Source of the DNA: an uncultured Alphaproteobacteria bacterium
GTDB lineage: Bacteria; Pseudomonadota; Alphaproteobacteria; Geminicoccales; Geminicoccaceae
Direction: 5' to 3'
Assembly (NCBI GenBank): GCA_937995535.1
Contig: CALKJU010000020.1
Span: 1-64,000, forward strand
DNA: 64,000 nucleotides
This document shows, piece by piece, positions 35,339 to 43,928 of this stretch (position 1 is the stretch's first letter; every line of letters starts with the position of its first letter). The notes beneath the pieces were generated by a model. The model did not search any database and was not told where the DNA came from. It saw only the letters and a program-made list of their open reading frames with translations. The position numbers were made by a program, and so were the translations under genes.

Positions 35339-37231
35339 CTAGCCGCGAGCGTCCCGCACCGCGACCTGCGCAGGCCCCGGCGCGGTCCTCGGAACGATCA
35401 CCTCGTCGATCGCGACGACCGCGACCGGCTCGTCGTGGCCGGGCAGTCGATGCCGGCCGAGTGGGCGCAGCCGGAAGTCCGCACCGAGGCGATCCGCCGT
35501 CCAGCCGCTGGCGAGGATCGCCACCTCGGCGCCGGGCGCCACGAGCTTGCCCAGCGCCTCGATCCGTTGGGCGATGTTCACTGCCTCGCCGACGACGGTG
35601 AAGTTCAGGCGGGTCGGGCTGCCGAGGCTGCCGATCACGACCTCGCCCGTGTGCAGCCCGACGCGCAGCCGGACAGCTGGCCTGTGCCGGGCGTTGTCGG
35701 CGTGCAGCGCGTCCCGGATGGCGAGCGCCGCACGCGCCGCGGCCCGCGCGCCCTCGTCGGGATCGGCGTTGACCCAGACCGCCATGACCGCATCGCCGAT
35801 GAACTTGTCGACAACGCCGGCCTCGGCCTCGATGCAGGCCGTGAGCAGGCTCAAATGGTGGTTGAGGAACGCCGCGCACGCCTCGGCCGACAGGCCCGCG
35901 GCAACCTGGCTGAACCCGACCATGTCGGTGAACATGATGGTGACGATGCGCTCGCGCGAGCGCAGCACTTCGGCCTCGCCCTGGCTCAGCGCGATCTCGA
36001 CGACGCGCCGCGGCACGAAGCGGGCGAACAGGCGCAGCGCCGTGGCGGACCGGGCGAGGGCGTCGATCGCATCGTCGAGTTCGACGATCCGCGAGCGCAT
36101 CGGCATGATCAGGCGATCCGTCTCCAATCGGCTTACCGCGTGCGCCAGCCGCGCCAGCTCGTCCACGGGCTGCCGTAACCGGCGTCCGATCAGCACGGCG
36201 GCGAGCAGGGTCGAGGCCAATGCGCCGAGACTGACGATGGCCGCGAGTGCCAGCCGGCGTACCTCGGCCATGACGCTGGCTGCCGGGAGGTAGGCCCCGA
36301 CCAGCCAGGGCTGGTCGAGGGTCGGCAGGTCCAGAGGCCGGTAGAGCACGGCGTACCGCGTGCCGCCGACCTCGACTTGCCGGCCGAAGGCCTCGCCGGG
36401 GAGCTTCATCCAGCCTTGTCCGGGGTCGGTCGTCTCTCGGCCGTCGCCGGTCCACATCGCCGACAGCACCGGATCGCCGATCTCGGCGATCGTCGGCAGC
36501 GGTGCCGCCGCGGTGAAGCGCATGTCGTCGGAAGCGAGGCGATGATGCGCGATCACGTGGTCCTGGCCGTAGAGGATGAACGATGTTTCGCGAAGGTCGC
36601 GGCCGAGCTGGGCGATGAATGCCGACAAGATCTCGAGGCGGATCGTGGCAGCGATGGCACCGAGCGGGCGACCGTCACGGCGCACCGGCACGACGTAGGT
36701 CACCATGGTGGTGCGCGCGGCGTCGATGTAGATCGGCCGCCCCCAATAGGGCGCATCGCGACTGGCGCTGTCGCGGACGGCCGGCCCGACGACCGGATCG
36801 TGCAGCCACAGTCCGCGCTCGGTCGTGATGTCGTCGGTCGCCGCCCGATAGGCCACGACCGTCCAACCGTCGGGATGGGCGAAAGCGAGGCCGTTGAGCT
36901 GTGGGGCGGCGACGATGGCGTAGCGCATCACCCGCTCGATCGCCGCCGCGTCGTGCGGGTTGAGCCGGCCCACCGCCATCTGGTCGGCGAGAAAGCCCGC
37001 CGCGGCCTGCGCCGGGGCCAGATAGTCCTCCGTACGCCGGACCAGGGCGGTCACCGCGAGCCGGCTCTTATCGGCGAGCAGCGCCTGGGTGTTGCGCACG
37101 CCGGAGCCGAAGGCGACGGCGAACACGACGAGCAGCGGCAGCCCGGTCAGGCCGGCCAACAGCAGGGCGAGCAGGGTCGCGAACGAGAGGCGGAACCGGT
37201 CTCCTCGCGCGCGGCTCTCGGGCGCTGCCAT
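35339..37231 (-). CDS. membrane-bound class III adenylate/guanylate cyclase with Cache sensor
   Basis: A 630-residue receptor cyclase. Helix 1 (about 17-42) and helix 2 (about 335-355) flank a large periplasmic dCache domain (about 45-330). A short HAMP-like linker leads to the cyclase domain (about 430-600) with FTDMVGFSQVAAGLS, VDKFIGDAVMAVW, VGLHTGEVVIGSLGSP and NFTVVGEAVNIAQRIEAL, which hold the metal-binding Asp residues and the transition-state Asn/Arg. The likely product is cAMP. A CRP-like receptor is encoded about 4 kb away. The stimulus is unknown. Confidence 0.93.
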   Translation of the reverse strand: MAAPESRARGDRFRLSFATLLALLLAGLTGLPLLVVFAVAFGSGVRNTQALLADKSRLAVTALVRRTEDYLAPAQAAAGFLADQMAVGRLNPHDAAAIERVMRYAIVAAPQLNGLAFAHPDGWTVVAYRAATDDITTERGLWLHDPVVGPAVRDSASRDAPYWGRPIYIDAARTTMVTYVVPVRRDGRPLGAIAATIRLEILSAFIAQLGRDLRETSFILYGQDHVIAHHRLASDDMRFTAAAPLPTIAEIGDPVLSAMWTGDGRETTDPGQGWMKLPGEAFGRQVEVGGTRYAVLYRPLDLPTLDQPWLVGAYLPAASVMAEVRRLALAAIVSLGALASTLLAAVLIGRRLRQPVDELARLAHAVSRLETDRLIMPMRSRIVELDDAIDALARSATALRLFARFVPRRVVEIALSQGEAEVLRSRERIVTIMFTDMVGFSQVAAGLSAEACAAFLNHHLSLLTACIEAEAGVVDKFIGDAVMAVWVNADPDEGARAAARAALAIRDALHADNARHRPAVRLRVGLHTGEVVIGSLGSPTRLNFTVVGEAVNIAQRIEALGKLVAPGAEVAILASGWTADRLGADFRLRPLGRHRLPGHDEPVAVVAIDEVIVPRTAPGPAQVAVRDARG

Positions 37232-37296
37232 GGCGCGATCCTAGAAGGCCGGCGACAGCGCTGCTAGAAGCCGGCCGCGGCATCCGGAGCAGGGGC

Positions 37297-38616
37297 ATGA
37301 TCCCACGCTACAGCCGGCCGGAGATGGCGCGCCTGTTCGCGCCCGAGACGCGGCTGGGCCTGTGGCTCGACGTCGAGCTGGCGGTGGCCGAGGCGATGGC
37401 CGAGCTGGACCTCGCGCCGCAAGAGGTCGTCGCCCGCCTCGCGGCGACGGCACGCGCGCGGCGCATGGCGATCGTCGATCCGGCCCGGGTCGAGACGATC
37501 GAGCAGGTGACCCGCCACGACGTGATCGCCTTCCTCACGCGGGTCGAGGAGGTCTGCGGGGTCGACGCGCGCGTGCTGCATCAGGGCATGACCTCCTCGG
37601 ACCTGCTCGACACGACGCTGGCGCTGCAGCTCAAGGAGGCCGGTGCCCTGCTGCTCGGCGGGATCGACGGCCTGCTCGGCGCGCTGCGCCGCCGGGCGCA
37701 GGAGCACAAGACGACACCCTGCATCGGCCGCAGCCACGGCATCCATGCCGAGCCGACCACCTTCGGCCTCAAGCTGCTGGGTCATCACGCGGCGTTCCAG
37801 CGCGCCCGGGGGCGCCTCGCCCGGGCGATCGACGAGGTCGCGACCTGCGCGCTCTCGGGCGCGGTCGGCACCTTCGCCAACATCGACCCGCGGGTCGAGG
37901 CGCGGGTCGCGGCGCGCCTCGGCCTCGTGCCCGAGCCGATCTCGACCCAGGTGATCCCGCGCGACCGGCACGCGGCGTTGGCGGCCGCGCTGGCGCTGCT
38001 CGCCAGTTCGATCGAGAACCTCGCCACCGAGATCCGCCATCTGCAGCGCACCGAGGTCGGCGAGGTCGAGGAGCCGTTCGCGGCCGGGCAGAAGGGCAGC
38101 TCGGCCATGCCGCACAAGCGCAACCCGGTGCTGTCGGAAAACCTGACCGGGCTCGCGCGGATGATCCGGGCGGCGGTGATCCCGGCGCTCGAGAACGTCG
38201 TGCTCTGGCACGAGCGCGACATCGCGCACAGCTCGGTCGAGCGGGTGATGCTGCCCGACAGCCTGATCCTCACCGACTTCGCCCTGCACCGTCTGGCCGG
38301 CCTCGTTGACCGCCTGGTCGTCTATCCGGAGGCAATGCGCCGTAATCTCGAGGCCACGCAGGGCCTGTGGGCCTCGCAGCGGGTGTTGCTGGCGTTGACC
38401 GAGGCCGGCCTCGCCCGGCAGGAGGCCTACGAACTGGTCCAGCGCCAGGCGATGCGCGCCTGGAGCGAGCGCCGCCCGCTGCGCGAGCTGCTCGCCGGCG
38501 ACCCCGAGATCACCCGCCACCTCGATCCTGCGGCGCTCGACGCGCTGTTCGATCTCGGTTTCCACCTCCGCCATGTCGACCTGCTGTTCGAGCGCGTGCT
38601 GGGTGACGGGCGGTGA
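37297..38616 (+). CDS. purB: adenylosuccinate lyase
   Basis: A 439-residue tetrameric lyase acting twice in purine synthesis, releasing fumarate from SAICAR and adenylosuccinate. The fumarase/aspartase signature [11 protein letters not shown] is at about 268, with the catalytic loop; [14 protein letters not shown] and [11 protein letters not shown] supply the active-site histidine. Length and layout match the B. subtilis-type PurB. Its stop overlaps the GTG of the following small gene. Confidence 0.97.
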   Translation: MIPRYSRPEMARLFAPETRLGLWLDVELAVAEAMAELDLAPQEVVARLAATARARRMAIVDPARVETIEQVTRHDVIAFLTRVEEVCGVDARVLHQGMTSSDLLDTTLALQLKEAGALLLGGIDGLLGALRRRAQEHKTTPCIGRSHGIHAEPTTFGLKLLGHHAAFQRARGRLARAIDEVATCALSGAVGTFANIDPRVEARVAARLGLVPEPISTQVIPRDRHAALAAALALLASSIENLATEIRHLQRTEVGEVEEPFAAGQKGSSAMPHKRNPVLSENLTGLARMIRAAVIPALENVVLWHERDIAHSSVERVMLPDSLILTDFALHRLAGLVDRLVVYPEAMRRNLEATQGLWASQRVLLALTEAGLARQEAYELVQRQAMRAWSERRPLRELLAGDPEITRHLDPAALDALFDLGFHLRHVDLLFERVLGDGR

Positions 38617-39149
38617 GGGTCCTGGCCGCGGTGCTGGCGCTGCTGGTGGCCGCACCGGCGCCGGCCGGCATCCTCGTCGAGGGTGAGCTGGCAGGGCGGC
38701 CGGTGCGGGTCGAACTCGGCGAGCGGCGCGATCGCGCCCTGGTGACCCTCGGCGGCGAGCGCCGGCTGGTGGAACTGGCCGCGCCACCGCCGCCGCCGGC
38801 CGGCTTCCGCCTCGCGCCGTGGAGCGCCGGCCCGGTGATCGCCGGCTACGGTAGCACCTACAATGTGCTGACCCGCGATGCGGCGATCTGCGCCGAGGTG
38901 CTCTCCGCCCCCTGGATGACGCCGTTCCTGCGCCCGGCGGTGACGGCGCTGGCGCTGCTGCAGGCGCGCGAGCCCGGTCTCGCGCCCGTTGCCCGCGACG
39001 GCTGCGGCCCTCTGCCCTTCACGCTGCTCGCCGGCAATGGCTGGCCGCTGTTCGCCGGCGGGAAGGACGCGCCGCTCTTCGCGACCACCCGGCTGAGCTT
39101 TGGGCACCCGACCCCGACCGAGCTGCGTGCAGCCGCACCGGCACCGTGA
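38613..39149 (+). CDS. hypothetical exported protein
   Basis: A 178-residue protein with a signal peptide ([18 protein letters not shown]) and no membrane helices after it. Two cysteines (near residues 93 and 130) could form a disulfide. I recognise no family. It starts with GTG inside the purB stop (GTGA), so it is translationally coupled to purB, yet nothing in it suggests purine metabolism. Confidence 0.7.
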   Translation: MRVLAAVLALLVAAPAPAGILVEGELAGRPVRVELGERRDRALVTLGGERRLVELAAPPPPPAGFRLAPWSAGPVIAGYGSTYNVLTRDAAICAEVLSAPWMTPFLRPAVTALALLQAREPGLAPVARDGCGPLPFTLLAGNGWPLFAGGKDAPLFATTRLSFGHPTPTELRAAAPAP

Positions 39150-39171
39150 GCCTGCCGCGTCCACCCGCGGC

Positions 39172-40158
39172 TCAGATCAGGCGGCTGGCGCGGAAGCTGG
39201 TGTGGCGGTTGCGACCGACGACGACATGGTCGTGCAGCGCGATGCCGACCGCCTGGAGCGCCGCCACCACCTGACGGGTCATCTCGATGTCGGGGGCGGA
39301 CGGCGTGGGGTCGCCGCTCGGGTGGTTGTGGACCATGATGATCGCCGAGGCGCCCAGCTCGAGAGCGCGGCGCACCACCTCGCGCGGGTAGAGCGGCGTG
39401 TGGTCGACGGTGCCGCGGCTCTGCACCTCGTCGCGCAGCAGCACGTTCTTGCGGTCGAGGAACAGGATCCGGAAATGCTCGGTCGGCTCGTGCGCCATGG
39501 CGAGCTGAAGGTAGTCGATCAGCGCCGTCCACGAGCCGATCAGCGGCCGCTCGCGGACCTCTTCCTTCAATACGCGCTGTAAAAGTTCGTGGATCGCCTT
39601 GAGCAGCACGCGCGTGAAGAGCAGGTCGTCGTGGCGGATCTGCGCCGGCGCCTCGCCGTCGCCGGCGGGTGGCGGAGCGAGCACGGCCATGCAGTCGGCG
39701 TAGCGCTCGGGCGGGGCCGCGAGCAGCGGGCCGAGGCCGCCGAAGCGCTCGATCATCGCCTTGGCGAGCGGCTTGGTGTCGCGCCGGTGGATCGAGAAGA
39801 ACAGCAACAGCTCTAGCAGCTCGTAGTCGGCCAGCGCCGCCGGGCCGACCTCGGCGAAGCGCTGCCGCAGGCGCTCGCGATGGCCGAGATAGTGCTTCTT
39901 CGCCGGCGGCGTCGCCGGCGGGGTGTAGGCCGGGGCCGCGGCGTCGGCGAGGCCCGGCGGCGCGGTCCCGTCACTCAGGATCCAGCGCCGGCGGCTGGCG
40001 CTCCACCGGCCGCCATGGCGGCGGATCAGCTCGCGGTGCGGATAGGTGTCGCCCTCGACCAGCCACTCGCCCGGCGCCGTGTCCGAAGCGATGAGGCGCA
40101 GGCCGACAGCGCCGAGAGCGGCATCGAGCGTCGCGCGCGCGGCGGGGTCCCCGTCCAT
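39172..40158 (-). CDS. radC: RadC/JAB1-domain protein with N-terminal extension
   Basis: A 328-residue protein. Residues 90-328 are RadC: GHRERLRQRFAEVGPAALADYELLELLLF (helix-hairpin-helix region), RGTVDHTPLYPREVVRRALE, and the JAB1/MPN metalloprotease motif HNHPSGDPTPSAPD, the likely zinc site. Despite its name RadC has no proven repair role. Residues 1-88 are an unusual extension containing YPHRELIRRHGGRWSASRRRW, then a Pro/Ala linker. The ATG at 40158 is the first that gives a full extension. Divergent from the cinA-like gene. Confidence 0.86.
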   Translation of the reverse strand: MDGDPAARATLDAALGAVGLRLIASDTAPGEWLVEGDTYPHRELIRRHGGRWSASRRRWILSDGTAPPGLADAAAPAYTPPATPPAKKHYLGHRERLRQRFAEVGPAALADYELLELLLFFSIHRRDTKPLAKAMIERFGGLGPLLAAPPERYADCMAVLAPPPAGDGEAPAQIRHDDLLFTRVLLKAIHELLQRVLKEEVRERPLIGSWTALIDYLQLAMAHEPTEHFRILFLDRKNVLLRDEVQSRGTVDHTPLYPREVVRRALELGASAIIMVHNHPSGDPTPSAPDIEMTRQVVAALQAVGIALHDHVVVGRNRHTSFRASRLI

Positions 40159-40270
40159 CGTAATGCGATAGCGGAACGCGGTGTTCTCTCGCAACAGTTG
40201 AGTGCGGTGACGTCGACGGCCAGGCGGCCGAAGCCTAGAGTGCGGGCGGACCTCGGAGGCGGCGCGCGTG

Positions 40271-41020
40271 ATGCATGAGGACAGCCCGACAGCCTGCCTG
40301 ATCATCGTCGGCAACGAGATCCTCTCCGGCCGCACCCAGGACGGCAACCTCGCCTGGCTGGCGCAGCGTCTGGGCGAGATCGGAATCCGCATGCGCGAGG
40401 CGCGCATCGTACCGGACGAGGCCGACGCCATCGCCGAGGCGGTGAACGAGACGCGACGGCGCTACAGCTACGTGTTCACCACGGGCGGGATCGGGCCGAC
40501 GCATGACGACATCACCGCCGCCAGCGTCGCCAAGGCGCTGGGGCTGCCGTTTGGCCGCCACCCGGAGGCCGAACGCCGGCTGCGCGCCTACTACCCGCCG
40601 GAGAAGCTCAACGAGGCGCGGCTCAAGATGGCCGAGACGCCGGAGGGTGCGGAGCTGATCGACAACCCGGTCTCGGTGGCGCCGGGCTTCCGGGTCGAGA
40701 ATGTCCATGTGCTCCCGGGCGTGCCGAAGATCATGCAGGCGATGGTCGAGGGGCTGCTGCCGCGGCTCCGCGGCGGCCCGCCGGTCCTCTCGCGGACGGT
40801 CGTCGTGTTCTGCCCGGAGGGCGAGATCGCGCAGCCTTTGGCCGCCATCCAGGCCCGCCACCCTCAGGTCGAGATCGGCAGCTACCCGCACATGCGCTTC
40901 GAGCGCTTCGGCACCAGCCTGGTCTTCCGCGGCACCGACGCCGCAGCGCTCGACGCGGCCGTGGCCGAGCTGCTGGCGGTGGCGCAGGAGCGTGGCGTGG
41001 CGACCGAGGCGCTGGCGTGA
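40271..41020 (+). CDS. CinA-N / molybdopterin-binding domain protein
   Basis: A 249-residue protein of the competence/damage-inducible protein A N-terminal (MoaB/Mog-like) family. Signatures are IIVGNEILSGRTQDGN near residue 11 and VFTTGGIGPTHDDITAASVAKALG near 70. It lacks the C-terminal nicotinamide-nucleotide amidohydrolase domain of full CinA. Stand-alone forms are common in alphaproteobacteria; nucleotide-pyrophosphatase activity is reported for relatives, so function is tentative. ATG 40271 follows an in-frame GTG at 40268. Confidence 0.88.
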   Translation: MHEDSPTACLIIVGNEILSGRTQDGNLAWLAQRLGEIGIRMREARIVPDEADAIAEAVNETRRRYSYVFTTGGIGPTHDDITAASVAKALGLPFGRHPEAERRLRAYYPPEKLNEARLKMAETPEGAELIDNPVSVAPGFRVENVHVLPGVPKIMQAMVEGLLPRLRGGPPVLSRTVVVFCPEGEIAQPLAAIQARHPQVEIGSYPHMRFERFGTSLVFRGTDAAALDAAVAELLAVAQERGVATEALA

Positions 41021-41064
41021 GCCGCTTTCATCGACGGGCTCGCGGCTGCTAGCCTGCCGCGACT

Positions 41065-41151
41065 GCCCGCTTGGCGGAACCGGTAGACGCGCGGGACTTA
41101 AAATCCCGGGGCCGCGAGGCCGTGAGGGTTCGAGTCCCTCAGCGGGCACCA
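41065..41151 (+). tRNA. tRNA-Leu (TAA)
   Basis: A class II tRNA with acceptor stem GCCCGCT/AGCGGGC, anticodon loop CTTAAAA giving anticodon TAA, a long variable arm (GGGGCCGCGAGGCCGTG region) and T-loop GGTTCGAGTCC. CCA is encoded (41149-41151). Reads UUA and UUG. Confidence 0.97.
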
Positions 41152-41165
41152 TCGGCTAAAGGCTT

Positions 41166-41864
41166 TCACCGCCCGCTCATGGCCTTGCGGCGCCAGGCGA
41201 CGAGCTCGGCGAGGTCGGGGATGACCAGTGCACCGCGGGTCTGCACGACGAGGCCCGCCTGCTGCAGGTGCGAGACGATGCGCGAGACCTGCTCGCGGGT
41301 GGTGTTGACGCGGGCCGCGATCTCGCCCCGGCGCGGCGACGGGCGCAGCACGACCCGGCCCTCCGCGACGCCCGCGTCACGCGCCAGACGCTCCAGCTCG
41401 GCGCAGACCCGGACCTCGACGGTGTAGGCGAGCTCGGTGATCCGCGCCGACAGCGCCCGCACATAGTAGGCGAGGCGACGGAGCGTCGCGTCGGTCATGG
41501 TCGGATAGCGGCGCAGCGCCTGCCGGTAGTCCGACGCGGTCAACGTGCCGACCAGCGTCGGCTCGGCGGCGATCACGGTGGCCGAGCGCGGCTGGGCGTC
41601 GATCGCCGCCAGCTCGCCGAAGCTGGCACCGGCGTACAGGTCGCGGAACGACACCTCCCGCCCGCCCTCGCCGTACACGGCCACGGTGACGCGGCCCTCG
41701 AGGATCATCAGTACGTCGCTGGTGGGGTCCTGGTCGGCCAGGATGACCTGGCGTCGCGCATAGCTGCGCAGGTGGACGAGCGGCTCGATCTCACGCAGCT
41801 CGACCTCGGAAAGCCCGGCCAGGATGTCGACCCGGGCGAGAAGCGTGCGCGTGCGCTCGTCCAT
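41166..41864 (-). CDS. Crp/Fnr family regulator, CRP-like (cAMP-binding pocket)
   Basis: A 232-residue regulator. Residues 20-140 are a cyclic-nucleotide-binding domain with FGELAAIDAQPRSATV, the phosphate-binding cassette of true cAMP binders (Glu, Arg, Ser). The C-terminal winged helix (about 150-225) includes RRGEIAARVNTTREQVSRIVSHLQQAGLV. No Fnr-type cysteines are present. A perfect CRP-consensus site lies about 105 bases upstream, so autoregulation is likely, and the cyclase at 35339-37231 may supply its ligand. Confidence 0.92.
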   Translation of the reverse strand: MDERTRTLLARVDILAGLSEVELREIEPLVHLRSYARRQVILADQDPTSDVLMILEGRVTVAVYGEGGREVSFRDLYAGASFGELAAIDAQPRSATVIAAEPTLVGTLTASDYRQALRRYPTMTDATLRRLAYYVRALSARITELAYTVEVRVCAELERLARDAGVAEGRVVLRPSPRRGEIAARVNTTREQVSRIVSHLQQAGLVVQTRGALVIPDLAELVAWRRKAMSGR

Positions 41865-41961
41865 CGCGGCGCCGTCGATCCGCTGCTCGGCGTTGCTGCC
41901 CCGGCGATGTTCCGCCGTGGGCTCGCGGCCGGCAATGGCGGATGAAAGATTCTGCGCCGAC

Positions 41962-41977
41962 TGTGACCACCGTCACA
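41962..41977. promoter_or_regulatory. perfect CRP-consensus binding site
   Basis: TGTGA-N6-TCACA (spacer CCACCG) matches the CRP consensus half-sites exactly. It lies about 105 bases upstream of the CRP-like gene (leftward). Rightward, its centre at 41969.5 is 41.5 bases from 42011, with TAGATC at 41999-42004 as a possible -10, the class II activator geometry. Confidence 0.72.
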
Positions 41978-42010
41978 TTCGCGGCAGCGGCTCGCCGCTA
42001 GATCGATGGT

Positions 42011-42065
42011 GCCTCCCTGATCTCTGCTTCTCACTTGCGGGCCCTCCGGGGCCCGCTCTTCTTTT
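42011..42065 (+). ncRNA. candidate CRP-controlled small RNA
   Basis: A roughly 55-nt transcript is predicted between the CRP site and a terminator in a gap where no rightward gene ends. It would begin GCCTCCCTGATCTC, whose CCTCCC can pair with Shine-Dalgarno sequences, as in several alphaproteobacterial anti-SD sRNAs, then a CT-rich linker and the terminator hairpin. The start is inferred from CRP geometry; expression is not shown. Confidence 0.4.
42037..42065 (+). terminator. Rho-independent terminator, rightward
   Basis: An 8-bp GC stem GCGGGCCC/GGGCCCGC with a TCCG loop is followed by TCTTCTTTT. The T-tract is only on the rightward side, so it does not serve znuA (leftward). The only rightward gene before it is tRNA-Leu, 0.9 kb away. 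Confidence 0.72.
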
Positions 42066-42077
42066 CCGGCGCCCTGT

Positions 42078-43076
42078 TCAGCTCGCCGCGCCGAGGCAGT
42101 CCGCCAGCGCCGCGGCGTTGGCGCGCATGAGATCCGCGTAGCGCCCGCCGGATGCCGGCCAGGCCTCCGTACCCAGAGGATCGAGCACGCCGGCGCGTGC
42201 GCCCGTGCCCGCGACGAGGACCTCGACCAGGTCGGTGCGGTATTGCGGCTCGGCGAAAATGCAGACGGCGCCACGCTCGGCGATGGTCCGACGCAGCTCG
42301 CTCAGCCGCTGCGCGCTGGGCGGCCGGTCCGGGCTGACGGTGATCGAGCCGGCGGCGCGCAGGCCGAGTTCGCGCTCCATGTACTGCCAGGCGTCGTGGG
42401 CGACGACGAACGGCCGCTCGCGGACGGGCTTCAGTGTCTGCTCGAGCTCGTCGGCGAGGGCCCGCAGCGCGGCCCGAGCACTGGCCGCGTTCGCGGCGTA
42501 GGTGGTCGCATTGCCGGGATCGATCTCGGCCAGCGCCGTCGCCACGGCGTCGACGATCACCCCGGCGTTGGCGACGCTCAGCCAGATGTGCGCGTCGATC
42601 GGCTGGTCCTCGGCCGCGGCGTGCGTGTGCTCATGCTCCTCATCATGGCCGTGGTCGTCATGCGCCGTCGCGCCGTCCTCGTGGTCGTCGTCATGGTCAT
42701 GCTCGGCCCAGACACCGCCCTCGCGGGCCGGGAGCAGCGTCATCCCCGGCACGGCGGTGAGCTGGACCTGGCGGGCGCCGCCGGCCAGGCTCGCGAGCGG
42801 GCGGACCAGATAGGTCTCCAGATCCGGCCCGACCCATACGACGAGTTGCGCCTCCTGGAGCGCTGCCGCCTCGGACGGGCGCATCTGGTAGCCATGCGGC
42901 GAGGTGCCTGGTGGCACGAGCAGGATCGGCTCGGCGACGCCCGCCATCACCTCGCCGACGAGAGCATGCACGGGCGGGATGCTGGCGACGACGCGCGGCG
43001 CCGCGTCGGCAGCGCAAGCGATACCGAGCAGTGCGGCGGCGCCGAGGGCGACGAGCGGTCGGTGGTGATTGCGCAC
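42078..43076 (-). CDS. znuA: zinc ABC transporter substrate-binding protein
   Basis: A 332-residue periplasmic zinc-binding protein delivering Zn(II) to ZnuBC. A signal peptide (RPLVALGAAALLGIACAADA) precedes the cluster A-I fold: SIPPVHALVGEVM, PPGTSPHGYQMRPS (zinc His), a His/Asp-rich loop of about 30 residues (HDHDDDHEDG, HGHDEEHEHTH) diagnostic of zinc binding, DAHIWLS and VAHDAWQYM. The GTG at 43076 has GGAGG about 10 bases upstream and is preferred over a TTG at 43112. Divergent from znuC across a Zur box. Confidence 0.93.
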   Translation of the reverse strand: MRNHHRPLVALGAAALLGIACAADAAPRVVASIPPVHALVGEVMAGVAEPILLVPPGTSPHGYQMRPSEAAALQEAQLVVWVGPDLETYLVRPLASLAGGARQVQLTAVPGMTLLPAREGGVWAEHDHDDDHEDGATAHDDHGHDEEHEHTHAAAEDQPIDAHIWLSVANAGVIVDAVATALAEIDPGNATTYAANAASARAALRALADELEQTLKPVRERPFVVAHDAWQYMERELGLRAAGSITVSPDRPPSAQRLSELRRTIAERGAVCIFAEPQYRTDLVEVLVAGTGARAGVLDPLGTEAWPASGGRYADLMRANAAALADCLGAAS

Positions 43077-43123
43077 TGGCGGGGTGCCTCCGGACGGTGC
43101 TATCTCCGACAACCGGAGACGTA

Positions 43124-43140
43124 ACGTTATACACTAACAG
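43124..43140. promoter_or_regulatory. Zur box between znuA and znuC
   Basis: The 17-mer ACGTTATACACTAACAG agrees with the alphaproteobacterial Zur consensus ATGTTATANTATAACAT at 12 of 16 defined positions. Its place, 48 bases before znuA and touching the znuC start, suits zinc-dependent repression of both directions. The consensus is from memory of the family. Confidence 0.65.
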
Positions 43141-43928
43141 TGGCAAGCCTCGCTCCGTCCACGCCGCTCGTCGCGGCGCACGGCATCGTGCTACGCCGCG
43201 CCGGCCGGCTGGTCCTCGACCAGGTCGACGTCACGGTCGCGCGGGGCGAGATCGTGACCCTGATCGGCCCCAACGGGGCCGGGAAGTCGACCCTGGTGCG
43301 GGTGGTCCTCGGCCTCGTCCAGCCCGACACCGGCACGGTCGTTCGCGCACCCGGCGTCCGGGTCGGCTATGTGCCGCAGCACTTCGCGGTCGATCCGGTG
43401 TTGCCGTTGAGCGTTCATGGTTTTCTCCGGCTCGCCGGGCCGCACGATCGGCGTCGGCTGGCCGACGCGCTGGCGCGCGTCGGTCTCGACGACCTGCTCG
43501 ACCGGCCGATGCATGTGCTCTCCGGTGGCGAGCTGCACCGCGTCGCGCTTGCGCGCGCGCTGCTCCGCGAGCCGGATCTCCTCGTCCTCGACGAGCCGGT
43601 CGCTGGCGTCGACGTGGCTGGGCAGGTCGAGCTCTACGAGTTGATCGCGCGCGTGCGCGACGACAGCGGTGCCGGTATCCTGCTCGTCAGCCACGATCTG
43701 CATCTGGTCATGGCCCGCACGGACCGGGTGGTGTGCATCGCCGGCCATGTGTGTTGCTCGGGCCACCCGGTCGAGGTCGCGCGCGACCCCGCCTTCGCCC
43801 GACTGTTCGGGCACCGGCTGGCCGACGCGCTGGCGCTCTACCGGCACGATCTCGCCCACCATCAGCACGTGCACGGGCACGCCGCGCCGCCGGAAGCGAC
43901 GACCGCATCAACCGTCGGCGGGGCGTGA
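43140..43928 (+). CDS. znuC: zinc ABC transporter ATP-binding protein
   Basis: A 262-residue ATPase energising zinc import. Walker A GPNGAGKST near residue 43, signature LSGGELHRVALARALL, Walker B DLLVLDEPVAGVD and the switch His in LLVSHDLH are all present. The C-terminal tail is His-rich (HDLAHHQHVHGH), common in ZnuC. The only start that keeps the first beta strand is the GTG at 43140, which has no ribosome-binding site and overlaps the Zur box; it may be leaderless. Confidence 0.93.
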   Translation: MASLAPSTPLVAAHGIVLRRAGRLVLDQVDVTVARGEIVTLIGPNGAGKSTLVRVVLGLVQPDTGTVVRAPGVRVGYVPQHFAVDPVLPLSVHGFLRLAGPHDRRRLADALARVGLDDLLDRPMHVLSGGELHRVALARALLREPDLLVLDEPVAGVDVAGQVELYELIARVRDDSGAGILLVSHDLHLVMARTDRVVCIAGHVCCSGHPVEVARDPAFARLFGHRLADALALYRHDLAHHQHVHGHAAPPEATTASTVGGA

